A DNA stretch of 64,000 bases from Chimonanthus salicifolius (GCA_013350335.1 CM023535.1:37756069-37820068), one strand, 5' to 3'. Numbered from the stretch's first letter, positions 31,769-43,151 are shown. Notes: generated from the letters alone by a model not told the origin. Made by a program: numbers and translations.

Positions 31769-31987
31769 ATGCCTACAAGAAGAATAGAATTAGTAAGGTT
31801 TATCCATCATTGTGAAGCTACTTTAAGAAATTTGGAAATAAGTATCAATCAGGCGAATGATATTCTAAATATAATAGATGCTCCTGCTATCAGACAAGAA
31901 TATGAAAGACTCTTGGCCCTACATGACGCTGTTAAAGAACATTGCCTCCATTTGTGAGATGAATTAAATCTATTATCAAGGATCTGA
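31769..31987 (+). pseudogene. P2 ORF C, third small viral ORF, full length with one TGA
   Basis: It starts MPTRRIELVRFIHHCEATL 4 nt after ORF B and is open for 62 codons to TGA at 31955. It then continues in frame DELNLLSRI to TGA at 31985. The pattern (short basic start, charged helix, E/DELxLLSRI end) parallels ORF B, so it looks like an ancient tandem duplicate of ORF B. All other copies keep only its last dozen codons. Function unknown. Confidence 0.68.
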
Positions 31988-32180
31988 AGTTATTTAACCT
32001 TGTTGATCTATCCAATTCCCTTTAGAGTTTTTAATCTTCCCTTTAAGTCCCTCCTATTTTGCAACTTGTTTGAGTAACAAAGAGTGTGAACGTATTGAAA
32101 GTCCCGCTTCAAGTCGCAGTCAGGCGTATTGGGCTGTAAACCGTTGAGGTGCTCTTTTATTCTCACTCATATTACAAGAT
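31988..32180 (+). other. Spacer between ORF C and the P2 polyprotein
   Basis: 193 bp. The conserved string GGATCTGAAGTT..TTGATCTATCCAATTC and a GTCCCGCTTC-TCAGGCGT block are shared with the other copies. No gene seen. Confidence 0.6.
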
Positions 32181-33400
32181 ATGGAAAACTCCAAATGAAA
32201 AACAAAACTTTTTAAGAATTGGTTTAAATCATTTCAGAATCCCTCTAATAGATCTACTTCATCCTCGTCATCTTATCAGTCGGCTATGACCAGCTTTCCT
32301 CATTCAAGTCTAGCTAAAGAAAACCCAGAAAAAACAAAACATTCAGAAGAAATGGTGTATGAAATTTTTGATCAAGCTATTTCTGATTGGAAAATACCAG
32401 CTATGCCCATAACAGAAATATACATTAATGGGACTTTTGAAGAACAAAATGATTATCACATCAAAACTGTAGAAAAAATTGTCTCTTTCTGGAGGAAAAC
32501 AAACGATAAGACTCCTTGAAAGAAGAATTATTGAATAGATAAAATCCAAATACAACTACATGCACATAGGATTGATACAGGTAGGAATCAAACCGTTGTT
32601 CCGTCTAGGATTAAATGCCTCTGTTTGTGTTTACGTCCGTGACCAAAGACATGATGAATTTTGACGATTCTCTTTATTCCATGATAGAGTCAAGTCTTTG
32701 CAATGGAGCAGCCTATTTCAATTGTCTCCCAAACATTATAGTTGATTTACATGATGATGATGTCTTGGACTGCTACTTTAGGATTCCAAAGCAAAGGATT
32801 AAAAATGAGTCCTAAGAGCAAACCATTTGCAATCATCTACCATATCTTTTACAAATCAATAATGTCTGTCTTTCCTATGATTGCATATAGAGATAATGTT
32901 GAAAAAGAAAAGACCACTGTACTCTTGGAAACAAATTTTAACAACAATGTTTTTATTCCAAAAGTAATCAGTTGAGAAGATTTTATTTTGCCAGGAACTT
33001 GGCAAATAGAAGATGTAACTCCCAGAGAAAATGAAATAACAGATGATTTAGAAAGTATAGTCAAACTACCCAATGGAAATGTTGAAATTAATTTCAGAAG
33101 AAAAATGGATAAAGCTAGAAAAAGTTTTGCTAGCTATATTGAGGGAAGAAGAAGTTTTAAGTTGGAAGAAATAGATGATGATCAAAAGAGTAGTGAAAAG
33201 GAAGAAATGGATCAAAACATTTTTAAAAATAAAGAAAGTGGTATTGAACACCCAGTATACAAAAGAACATCATCTGAAAAAACTAACCCGAGTGAAAGTG
33301 ATTTCCTTCAAGGTGCCATAAGAGTGATTAGAGTTCCAAAATCCGAAGTAAATCATGTCCAAAAATTTAAAATTGACAAACTTATCTAAGAAAAAATTTA
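32181..33400 (+). pseudogene. P2 polyprotein N-terminus: movement protein, decayed
   Basis: 30K-type movement protein in order. The start MENSK is followed at codon 6 by TGA. Then come SSSSYQSAMTSF, EEMVYEIFDQAISDWKIPA, a frameshift near 32490, SLYSMIESSLCNGAAYFN, PKSKPFAIIYHIFYKSIMSVFPMIAYRD, and LPNGNVEINFRRKMDKARKSF at about 33065-33130. Several stops and shifts make it non-functional. It is clearly a different lineage from P1 and the M copies. Confidence 0.85.
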
Positions 33401-33460
33401 AAAGAACATCCCTTAAAGGATTGGTTTTTCAAAACCTTCAACTCTGAAGAAAAAGATAAA

Positions 33461-34177
33461 ATGAGAGAACTTTCGTATCACCAAATGAATAAAGAAGAAA
33501 GAAATATACCTTTCTTTGATTGGTTTATGGAGTATTTCGAAAAAGGAAAAATAAAAAAAGAAGAAACCCAAAATCCAAAACAAATACGAGTCATAGGAAA
33601 AACAACTAGCACTTGGAAAGACTCTGATGGAAAAGAAGTCCATAAAGCCCATCCTCCTTGGAAAAAACTTGACATTTCTACTACTAAGGCAGAAACAAAG
33701 AATTATGCTTGTCCCATCAAAGATAGTTCTGTTTTTGAGACAAAAACAAATATAAATGCCAAAGATTTAGGCCATAGTCTTGGTAATGTAATTGAGCAGA
33801 ATAATTATACCAATCTATGCCTATTAACCATTGGAGAACAAACAAACAGAATTGAAAGAACAATTAAGTTAAGTCCAGTTCTTAGTCCTACATCTCTAAA
33901 GAAATACAAAGAAGAATATACAGAAGAAATGCCTGCAAATCCAGTCTATGTCCCAAGACAATTACCTTCAGGAATAATCTTGCAAGAAGGACCATTTAAA
34001 ATGTCGGATGAAATGCAGAAAGAATTGACCTCAAGAATGGAAAGTCTCAACGTTGGAAGAAAAGGATTGAGTATCTTAAGAGTTTCAACCTCTGAAAACA
34101 TGTTGATAAGCCAGCTGAAAAAATGGAACCCTCAAATTGAGCTACCAGTAACAAAAAAATATTACCCTAGACCAACT
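33461..34177 (+). pseudogene. P2 polyprotein, region after the movement protein, truncated
   Basis: One open frame (from MRELSYHQMNKEERNIPFF) covers the linker/coat N-terminal region and matches the M copies to the KYYPRPT block. It breaks off at 34177, where viral sequence stops and a leader-like filler plus minisatellite follow. The coat C-terminus, zinc knuckle and enzymes are missing. Confidence 0.83.
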
Positions 34178-34195
34178 GGCTCATCAGCGCTTGTC
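34178..34195 (+). other. Leader-derived filler at the P2 breakpoint
   Basis: GGCTCATCAGCGCTTGTC matches the P2 leader string GGCTCATCAGTGCTTGTC (30825-30842) with one mismatch. It sits between truncated polyprotein and minisatellite. Confidence 0.6.
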
Positions 34196-35255
34196 AATTT
34201 TCTATAATTCGTCCAGTTTGTCAACTTTATCCAGTTCATCCTATTTTTTAAGTTTGACCACTTTGCCCACTCTGTTCACTTTGCTCACTATGTCCAATTT
34301 GTCTAGTTTGTCAAGTTCGTCTAGATGGTTCAGTTTGTCCAATTTGTCCAGTTTGTCCATTTTCTATAATTCGTCCAGTTTGTCAACTTTGTCCAGTTCG
34401 TCTAGATGGCTCAATTTGTCTAATTTGTCAAGTTTGTCCATTTTCTATAATTCGTCCAGTTTGTCAACTTTGTCTAGTTCATCCAGTTTTTCAAGTTTGT
34501 CCACTTTCCCCACTTTGTTCACACTGCTCACTATGTCCAGTTTGTCTAGTTTGTCAAGTTTGTCTAGATGATTCAGTTTGTCCAATTTGTTCAGTTCGTC
34601 TAGTTTGTCCAATTCGTCCTATTCGTCCAGTTAGTCCAGTTTATCCACTTTTTCCAGTTCATCCAATTTCTGCAGTTCGTCAACTTTGTCATGTTTCTCT
34701 ACTTTTTCCAATTCGTCCAATTTGTCGACTTTGTCCAGTTCGTCAATTTGTCCACTTTGTCCACTTTGTTCACTTTGCTCACTTTGTCCAATTTATCTAG
34801 TTTGTCAAGTTTGTCTAGATGGTTCAGTTTGTCCATTTTCTACAATTCTTCCAGTTTGACTAGTTTTTCCAATTTGTCCACTTTGTTTAGTTGGTCTAGT
34901 TTGACTAATTATTCTAGTTTGTCCATTTTGTTCAGCTGGTCCAGTTTGTCATGTTTGTCCTGTTGGACAAGTTTTTTTAGTTTGTCCACTTTAATATAGG
35001 TCGTCCACTTTGTCCAGTTTGTCCACCTTTTCAAGTTTGTCTAGTTTGTTCATTTTGTTCACTTTACTCACTTTGTCTAGTTTGTCTACTATGTTAACTT
35101 TGCTCATTTTCAACCTTGTTTAGATGGTATAGTTTGTCCAGTTTGACCAGTTTTTCTAATTTGTCCAAATCGTCTAGTTCGTCTAGATGGTCAAGTTTGT
35201 CCACTTTGTCAAGTTGATCAAATTTAGCCGTCCTGTTCATCCAGTTTGATAAATT
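34196..35255 (+). repeat. TTTGTCCAG minisatellite, third tract, about 1.06 kb
   Basis: Same 9-bp family and the same larger blocks (TTTTCTATAATTCGTCCAG; GTCTAGATGGTTCAG) as 26378-27765. It separates the plus-strand P2 copy from the minus-strand concatemer. Ser/Leu-rich ORFs through it are repeat translations. Confidence 0.92.
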
Positions 35256-35381
35256 TCTTCTATGCCTGACACCTTCAAGATAATATCAAGGTATTAATTG
35301 TACAACCAATATTGATGGGACGATGGGACTAATTTTCTTCTTTATACTAACCATATACCCCCACCAAAAGATCATATCCAC
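35256..35381 (-). promoter_or_regulatory. Leader remnant downstream of M4 (minus strand)
   Basis: Matches the start of the M leaders (ATTTCTTCTATGCCTGACAC..GATGGGACGATGGGACTA..CATATACCCCCACC). It is cut off at the minisatellite, so no promoter or ORF A of the next unit remains. Confidence 0.8.
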
Positions 35382-35395
35382 TGGCTCTGATACCA
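35382..35395 (-). other. Primer-binding site after M4 ORF2
   Basis: Minus strand TGGTATCAGAGCCA, 43 nt after the ORF2 stop. Confidence 0.92.
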
Positions 35396-35438
35396 ATTAC
35401 TGCAGGATCGTATTATTTGATAGGAATCATCTCAGATT

Positions 35439-36758
35439 TCACATCTTCTTTTTCATTAACTCTTTTGCTTTAGCAGAATTTTTCCGGAATAATTCAGTTA
35501 ACCGAGATTCCTTTTAGACTTCTTTTTCTTTTCCTTTGTCTTTTGCTGAAGAGTACCAAAACTTTCCACCACGACGATATTCTGTAACTGAGCCATCAGG
35601 ATTAACATGAGAGTCAGGGTCCCATTGAGGATGAAGATCTTCAAGAGGCACAACTTCATCATTAAGATTTTCTTCAGGATCATGATTACTATCCCAATCA
35701 TGATCACCAACTTTTTTCTTTGGGAGATATTCTTCTAAAATTTGTTTAATCTTTTCTTCAAAATTGACGGAGTCAACAGACATGTCCATTGGCTCAGGAG
35801 ATTTTTCTTGAGCAATTTCTTTGGCAATCTTTTTGGCCAAGAGATCAGCCATGAGCATTTCATTCTCAAAAGGCTCTTCTTCAGGAAGAGGAATTTCTTC
35901 TTTAACAGGAGGAGAGATTTGATTCAGAATTCTCTCATAAGTATCATTTCCAATCTTAGGCCACCACTTTTGATAAAAAGTCTGATAAAGAGATGGCAAA
36001 CCATATAAGTCCTTTTTTACTTCAAACTCCCATTGGAAAATATAAGGGATATGAAATTTAGCAAAGAAGCGCAGCATATTGATGGCTTCACATGGAACCT
36101 TTTCTTCAACCTGAGAGAACTTGATAAACAAATAACGAAAATTATCAGGAAGGATTTTCTGAGAAGCACCATAATATGACCACCAGGTGAAGAGAAACCA
36201 GGATGGGAAATTACGATGAATAGGAGTGACATCAGGGCTTTTTTCTTTGAATCTGATAAACCAGGAATGATTATACTGGCGATTTTGCCATATTAGAGCA
36301 AATTTCCAAGCATTAATATAATCCCAATAATTAAAGAACTCAGTCGAATTGTATAATTGGACTGATTTTGTCATGTACAAGGGACCATCCCAATCTTCCT
36401 CTGTAAGGATTTTGAGAATAGTGAACTTTGAATAAGTGATGATACCATTTGCATTCTTATTGTGGAAGATGAGGACACTTTTCGTCTAATGTAAAATATC
36501 GAGATACAAATCTCTAGTTTTCCTTTTATCAAGGGAATGATAATGAAGCCCCTTGCCAAATAGAAAATAAACATTATCTTCTACAGATCTTTCTTCCATA
36601 AGACAATCTGAAGTAACAAGAAGTCTGTTACCAGTGTAAAGATATAATTCTGATTGACTTGGGTCTTTTGTTGGAGAAAAACCCTTTTAGCTTTCTTCTT
36701 GATCTGCCAATTTCTCATTCCCTTTTTTCTTCATGAACGGGGAAGAACTATTTGCCAT
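35439..36758 (-). pseudogene. M4 ORF2, degraded
   Basis: The start MANSSSPFMKKKGN is at 36758, overlapping the polyprotein end. Stops lie at about 36687 (CAA to TAA) and about 36485. A long open segment follows at 36380-35514 (288 codons: Trp/Phe-rich middle, acidic linker, WDPDSHVNPDGS block), then a TAA and the KAKELMKKKM end at 35439. Full length would be about 439 codons. Function unknown: no protease, polymerase or zinc motif is seen, but the acidic linker and strongly conserved C-terminal block suggest two regions. Confidence 0.87.
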
Positions 36759-37347
36759 TTTGTCATCCCTAAAGAAATTCTCTAGTAAGAAAGTCAGGGA
36801 GAGAGTTAGCATTTTCATTAATAAATTCAATCTTAAATTCAAAAACTGATAAAATGGCTTGCCATCTAACAAATATTTGCTTAGAGACAAGATTTTTGAC
36901 ATCTTTTTTCAGAATTTCTTTTGCTGCTTTAGCATCTACTCTGATGAGAAATTCTTTATTCAATAAGTCATGTTGGAATTTCGTCACACAAATAACTATG
37001 GCAAGAACTTCCTTTTTGATGGTTGAATATTTCTTTTGTGCTTCATTCCATAATCTAGAATTAAATCTTATTAATTCTTCTTTTGAGTCTTTTTTTTGTA
37101 AGAGGATTCCACCTTATCCAACATCAGAGGCATCAGTTTGAACTATTTTAAAAGCTTCTGGGTCAGATAAACATCTACAAAGAAGATTTTTAACTCTTTC
37201 TTTAATCTTTTTTACTGCATTAGTGTGATAGATAGACCATTCCTGAGGATTTTTCTTTAACCTTTCTTGGAGAAGTTTTCTATCTTTTGCCAAATCTTGA
37301 TAGAAAAATCCAACATAATTTAGACATCCAAGAAATCTTTGTAGCAT
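36749..37347 (-). pseudogene. M4 RNase H region
   Basis: Contains the RT connection (NMLQRFLGCLNYVGFFYQDLA), the RNase H start VQTDASDVG with its catalytic Asp near 37130, and the end FVRWQAILSVFEFKIEF..LPDFLTREFL. A frame break lies near 37110 and a TAG (CAG to TAG) closes the last ORF at 36769. Confidence 0.85.
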
Positions 37348-37452
37348 ATTTTTATCCTTAATTTCATCTGGAAATTTATCAGCAAATTGAATAACTCTAT
37401 TAGTTGGAGTTATTTTTCTGTCTTGGATCTCAAATCCTAAGAATCTGATTTT

Positions 37453-38469
37453 TTACTGAAAAAGATTCATTTTTCTTTTAGATAAAGCCAATCCATTTTC
37501 TTTTATGACTCTTTTGAAAATACCCAAGTGTTTCCAATGTTGTATCACAGATTCTGAAAAAATAAGAATATCATCAATGTAAACAATGACAAACTGGGTG
37601 TAAGATGAGAAAATATTATTCATAATATTCTGAAATTCAAACGGAGTATTTTTCAATCCAAAAGGCATAACATTCCATTCATAATGCCCCATTGGAACAG
37701 TGAATGCAGTTTTATATCTATCTTCTTCTTTTATCTGAATCTGCCAAAATCCTGATTTTAAATCAAATTTTGAGAATATTTTGGCATTATTTAATCTGTT
37801 TAGCAAATCCTGAGTATTAGGCAAAGGATACCTAATAGATTGTAAGACTTTGTTTAAAGGTTTATAATTGATTACCAATCTTGGAACTCCTCTTTCGATT
37901 TCAGCGGCCTTTTCAACATAAAATGTCGTACAGCTCCAAGGGGATTTGCTTTTTCTAATTAATCCTTTCTTTAGAAGATCATTGATTTCTTCTTGACAAA
38001 GCTTCAAATGAGCAGCATCCATTTGAGATGGACGAGCTTTAGTAGGAATATCCTTTTCATTAAAATCTTTTACATATGGTAATCCTACTATGTGTCTTTT
38101 TCTATTCCAAAAGGCTGATGGTAATTCAGAACAGCATTCTTCTTCAATTTGTTTGATAAATTCTTCTAATTTTGTTTTAAATTCTTTTTTCTCTAATTCT
38201 TTTGTCATTTGGACACATTTAATTTCATTTTTTAATCCATTTATGTAATTTTCTCTTGTGGCAATAACATGATTTATCCTTTGGATTTTCATCTCACAAG
38301 GATCATCTATAAAATCAAGATTTACTTCAATCCCTTTCATATTTGTAGAAATTCCTTTTGTTGTTACAGAAAAGGGTTGAATTTGAAGAATAAATGGAGA
38401 TCCAAGGAGTACATCATTAACAATATCTTCTGAAATGATAAAGGGTGAAGTAACACATACTCCTTTCAT
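37453..38469 (-). pseudogene. M4 reverse transcriptase, 338-codon open segment
   Basis: The best-preserved RT in the window. From the protease-RT linker (MKGVCVTSPFIISEDIV) it runs through the LPSAFWNRKRHIVGLPY fingers, RLVINYKPLNKVLQSIRYPLP, FSKFDLKSGFWQIQI, MPFGLKN and the YIDD catalytic box (37570-37581). It ends at a stop just before the connection domain. The catalytic Asp residues are present, but the flanking enzyme regions are broken. Confidence 0.9.
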
Positions 38470-38571
38470 GCAAACATGAACATTTGGGATTTTTCTTTCT
38501 ATAGAAATAGTCGTTCCATTAGCAACAGAAACAAACTGTTTTGATTCACTTGTAAATGCAATACGAACAAT

Positions 38572-38946
38572 TCAAAGTCTGATAACATTTAAGTCAGTAC
38601 CAGTGTCAATTCTGGCATCAACAATCTTCTCAAAGTTTTTTATTTTTATTTTTACCTGAACTCTCCACTGTTGGTAAATACATTTTGTAGGAATTACACT
38701 AGTAGAGATTTTGCTAATTTCTCCTTTAATTCTTTGGGCAAATTTTTCTTCATCGTATTTTTCAATAGCACCATCATTTTCTAACCAAGTTAACCTTTCA
38801 TCAAGCTCATTTTGTTTTTTGGTTAACTCTATTCTTAATTCACGAAGTTCTCTCTTCTGATCATTTAATTTTCTTTGTAAGTCTGAAAGAGTTAAGGGTT
38901 TATTTATAGTATGAATTTTTTCTGCCCTATTCATAAGGTCAATCAT
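38572..38946 (-). pseudogene. M4 aspartic protease with upstream coiled-coil linker
   Basis: 124 open codons: a Lys/Glu-rich helical linker (SDLQRKLNDQKRELRELRIEL), then VDARIDTGTDLNVIRL, the retroviral-type active site DTG near 38587-38625. M1 and M2 have DTGAD. It stops 1 codon after VIRL. The protease cleaves the polyprotein in active viruses. Confidence 0.86.
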
Positions 38947-41039
38947 GGAATAGGTTGGTGTGTGAAATATTTCTTTCTCTTTAATCCTTTTTGGATAATA
39001 TGGTGTTTTATCATCATTTCCATTTTCTTCAAAAGGAAATCTTTTGTTGTGAACTTTCTCCTTCTTCTCCTCCCCCCAATTTTGAAATTTGATTTAAAAA
39101 TTGAACTTTTTTCTCTGGATCTGGTATGTTATCAACCATTTCTAGAAGTAATTTTTTAGGGGCAGTGAGAACACGAATGTGGATACCAAGATCTTCATCA
39201 GATGGTATCGACCATTCTCCTTCAGATTCTTCATCATCTGAATGACATGTACATGATTAGAATTGTTTGATAAGCTGAACCTGAGGACTATTTTCTTCAA
39301 TTTCAGTTGATGAATCAGATTCATATTCTTCTTCTTCTTCTTCTAAAGAACTTGAATCAGATTGTTCTTTTTCAGTATTTTGGTCATCATTTTTTGTATT
39401 GATTTTTCTACGTTTCTTTTTAGAGAGATTTTCTTTTTTAAAACATTTACTTGCATAATGACCCTTTTTCCTGCAAGTATAACAAGTCGGAACATTTTCT
39501 TTTATATATTTCTTTTTGAAATATTTTTTAGATTTTCTTGAATGGGATGAGTTCATCGGATTTTCTTCCTTTTTTATATCTTCCGGGTTTATATTTTCTT
39601 ACCATTTTATTTCTTCTATCCGGAATAAATCTAGAACGCGAAGTTTTCTTTTTTATTCTGGTGTTTGATCTAAACCAAACTGGAAACAAAAATCTCCTAA
39701 TTCTTTATCTCCAGAATATTTTCTCATTTTTTCAGCTTGTTTACTAATCTTTAAATAAGTACGAAGATTCATGCCAACTTTGTTAATTCTTTGTATAATT
39801 CCTTCGAACGTCAGCAAACTGTAATTAATAGTACCATGCATTTCTTCTCTCAAAGAATTACGCACCTTTTCGGCAAATAAGGGTGGTAATCCTGAAATAA
39901 ATCTTTTTTTTCCAAATATCAGAATTACAATCATTTAGTTGGTTGACTTTTGATAAGAATACATCTCTATACAAACGAAATTCTCCTAAATTTCTACATC
40001 TCAAGCGATGTAATTGCTGTCTATTTTTCTCCTTAATTAGAGCAATTCCTCCAGTGAATTCATTGAGGATGCATAAAAGCAAGACACTAACACAATCAGA
40101 TTGAGTTTCCCAATTATCAGGGATTTGACTAGTACTTACTTCAAACTTAACATTTGGATCAACTAAATTTCCTGTGGTTTTGTCTCTATAAGGATTCTTC
40201 CAAATTCATCCATTTTAACAGCACTCTCTATTTCAAGTCTTTGAGCTCCAGTTAATACATAATTCCACCATCCTCTTAATATTCCATTGAAAGAGGTGGT
40301 TATCATCAGAAAATGTTTCTTCAAGTATTTCCTCTGACTTCACAGGCATTACAGTATATTAACATACTGTGAACCATTTGGACGATTTGATATTCTGTTA
40401 ATCCATCTAAGTTCCACTCATATAAAGAATTTCCTGAATAGGTTAATTCTGAGGGTAAGTGTATGGAGCTTCTTCGAGTTGTAGATCAACAGGAGTTGGT
40501 CTGGGATAATAATTCTTTGTTTCTGGCAATTTTGCCTGAGGATTCCATTTCTTCAGACGATTTATTAATAAATCCTCTGAAGCAGAGACTCTTAGGGTGC
40601 TGAATCCTTTTCCTCCCATATTAAGGCTTTCCATCCTATTTGATAATTCTTTTTGCATTTCGTCTGTCATTGTGAACGGTCCTTCTTGCAGAATATTCCC
40701 TTTAGGTAATTGTCTGGGAACATATACTGCATTAGCAGAGCTTTCTTCTAATTTTTCTTCTCTATCTTTATTAAACTCGGGTTTTAATTTGATTGTTCTT
40801 TCTATTCGATCTGTTTATTCTCCAATGGTTAATAGACGTAGATTGGTGTAATTGTTTTGTTCAATTATATCTCCAATACCTATTCCTATGTCTCTAGCAT
40901 TTGGGTCTGATTTTGATTCATAAATAGATGCATTTTTTACAGGCATGGCATAATTCTTGGTTTCTGTATTAGGGACAGAAATATCAAGTTTCTTCCAAGG
41001 TGGATGTGATTTATCAAATTCTTTTCCTTCAGTGTCTTT
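38947..41039 (-). pseudogene. M4 coat-protein region with CCHC zinc knuckle, broken
   Basis: A series of open fragments in changing frames. The zinc knuckle is CYTCRKKGHYASKC at about 39442-39485, followed by Lys-rich and Ser/Asp/Glu-rich tails. The YYPRPTPVDLQLEEAPYTY block is at about 40460-40530, ending in a frameshift. CCHC knuckles bind the packaged nucleic acid in this family. At least four breaks are visible. Confidence 0.85.
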
Positions 41040-41726
41040 CTAGGTTCTTATTGTCTTTCCTATAACTCTTATTTGTTCTGGGCTTTGAGTTTCTTTTTCT
41101 TTGATTTTTCCTTTTTTAAAATATTCTATGAACCAATCAAGAACATCATCATCATGAGCATCAATTGTGATATTGGGAAAGCAGTTAAAATAAACAGGTC
41201 CATGATAGAGACTTGATTCAATCATAGCATAAAGAGAATCATCAAACTCATCATGTCTCTGATCTCGCACATAAGCACACACTAAAACATTTAATCCTAA
41301 TCGAAACAGTGGTTTGATTCCTACCTGAATTAATCTTATGTGCAGGTAGTTGTATTTGGTTCTGATTTGTTCAATAATTCTTCTATCAAGAACTTTAATT
41401 GTCTGTTTCCCTCCAGAGAAAGAAACAGTTTTTTCAACAGTTTTTATGTGGTAATAATTTTGTTCTTCAAATATGCCATTGCTATATATTTCTCTTATAG
41501 GCAAGGTTGGCAACTTCCAGTTGGATATCGCTTGGTCAAAATTTTCATATATCATTTCTTCTGAATTTTTTGTTTTTTCTGAATTTTCTTTTTCTAAGCT
41601 ATTACGGGTAAACCTGGTTAAAGCAGACTGATAGCATGAAGAAGACGAATTAGATCTATTATAAGGATACTGAAATGATTTAAGCCAATTCTTAAAAGCT
41701 TTTGTCTTTCCCTTAGAATTTTCCAT
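41040..41726 (-). pseudogene. M4 movement protein fused in frame to the coat linker by deletion
   Basis: 228 open codons. The movement protein start (MENSKGKTKAFKNW) runs to HDDDVLD, then jumps at about 41135-41145 to WFIEYFKKGKIK, which lies about 250 codons further on in the other copies. About 0.76 kb is missing. CAATCAA(A)GAAC is present at both ends in the undeleted copies, pointing to a microhomology deletion. A TGG to TAG change ends the frame at 41040. Confidence 0.85.
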
Positions 41727-41916
41727 TTTTGTAACTCGTAAGAAACAAGAAGAGCTCTGTCAACGATTTACTGCCCTTGACGCCTGATCACGGCCTGAAG
41801 CGGGACTTACAACGTGACCACACTCTTAGGAAGATGAACGAGGCACAGAAATGGAGAATAAGAAGGAAAATAAAAACTCTAAAGAGAATTGGATAGATCA
41901 ACTTGGCTAAATAACT

Positions 41917-41952
41917 TCAGATCCTGGATAATAGATTTAATTCATCTAAATC
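41917..41952 (-). pseudogene. M4 ORF C remnant, last 12 codons
   Basis: Minus-strand frame DLDELNLLSRI-stop, preceded by an A run. Confidence 0.58.
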
Positions 41953-41971
41953 CCTTTTTTTTATCACAGAT

Positions 41972-42208
41972 TTAAATACGAGATAATAATTCTAATTCTT
42001 CATTTAATCTATTACAATACTCTCTGATTTGATTACACAAGCGTACTAACATAGATCATCTAACAGTTTGAACACGGATAACCAGATATCCTCCTACAAC
42101 TATATTTTCATCAATTTGTCTGATAGCATTTTCTAATCTTCTAAGCTGGTTTTCACGTCGTCTTAGATCACGCAATAATTCTTCTTTCCTAATAGAACGA
42201 GGTGGCAT
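41972..42208 (-). pseudogene. M4 ORF B with a premature stop
   Basis: 79 codons with the usual MPPRSIRKEELLRDLRRRE start and LSRI end. AGA to TGA near 42052 interrupts the RRSMLVRLCNQ stretch. Its ATG overlaps the ORF A stop (TGATG). Confidence 0.8.
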
Positions 42209-42438
42209 CAGAAGGCCATAGCTTGGAGTTTTGATTCAGTTCGGAATTTATCTAGTTGGAAGACAGCATAAGAACGCATTAAGACAACCCTTCTTCTTTC
42301 AAACTGATGATGGCGAGGATTATTTCTGTGGGTGCAGATTTGCAAATGTCTTCTTATATTGTCTAATAAGAATTCAATTTTTCTCAATATCCGAACATCA
42401 TCATAATATCTCCTAAGCAGAGCAAGACGAATAGACAT
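42208..42438 (-). CDS. M4 ORF A, small viral protein
   Basis: Intact 76-codon frame, nearly identical to P1 ORF A (MSIRLALLRRYYDDVRILRKIE). The only M-copy ORF A that is both complete and uninterrupted. Confidence 0.85.
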   Translation of the reverse strand: MSIRLALLRRYYDDVRILRKIEFLLDNIRRHLQICTHRNNPRHHQFERRRVVLMRSYAVFQLDKFRTESKLQAMAF

Positions 42439-43151
42439 ATTCTATCAAAAGAAACAACACGATTAGATAATAACAAACTTATATTATCAAACTCATAAAA
42501 ACTTTACTTACAGAAGATTGTACAGGACTTCAAACTCTAGCACACTTTAAACTTCAAACACACACTCACACTCACACTTATATTTTTTACAATTTTGGGC
42601 TATTGATCGATTGCTTACAAAGGAAAACCCCCTACTCCTTACATAGACGGAGCATACAAGAAGAGCTCACTCTCATCCGACCATGAGAGGACATAAACCA
42701 AAAGCAACAGAAGAATGAATGATTCCCCACACAAACTTCCAAACACATTTTTCAAAGGTTGATGGGCAAGGTACATGAGGTGGAATATCTTTATGCCACA
42801 TGGAAAGCATAAGATAAACATACCCCCACAACTTTATCAACTTTTGACATATGGCAATAAAGCTACACCAACTTTTACAAACTCAATACCTTTATTTACA
42901 AGTGGCAACTTAAGAGGCAGCCGCTACCAACTTTATATGCTTTCTTTTGACTAGATGACAACATTTCTTCAAATCAAATCTTGATATTATGCTAGCTTTT
43001 CTTCCAAGCAATGATAACTAGCAACAACATCTTTTCTTCTCAGCATTTGTTGAATGAAGACACCATTTCTTCTATGCCTGACACCTTCAAGATAATATCA
43101 AGATATTAATTGTACAACCAACATTGATGGGATGATGGGACTACTTTTCTT
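42439..43151 (-). promoter_or_regulatory. M4 leader with promoter, 5' end missing
   Basis: Contains the inverted repeat at 42670-42689 and a TATA position at 42639-42645 that reads TATGTAA on the minus strand, not TATATAA. The primer site is missing because the sequence switches at about 43151 to an inverted ORF2 fragment. Confidence 0.78.
42670..42689. promoter_or_regulatory. Conserved promoter inverted repeat (M4)
   Basis: Minus strand CTCTCATGGTCGGATGAGAG, identical to P1. Confidence 0.7.
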
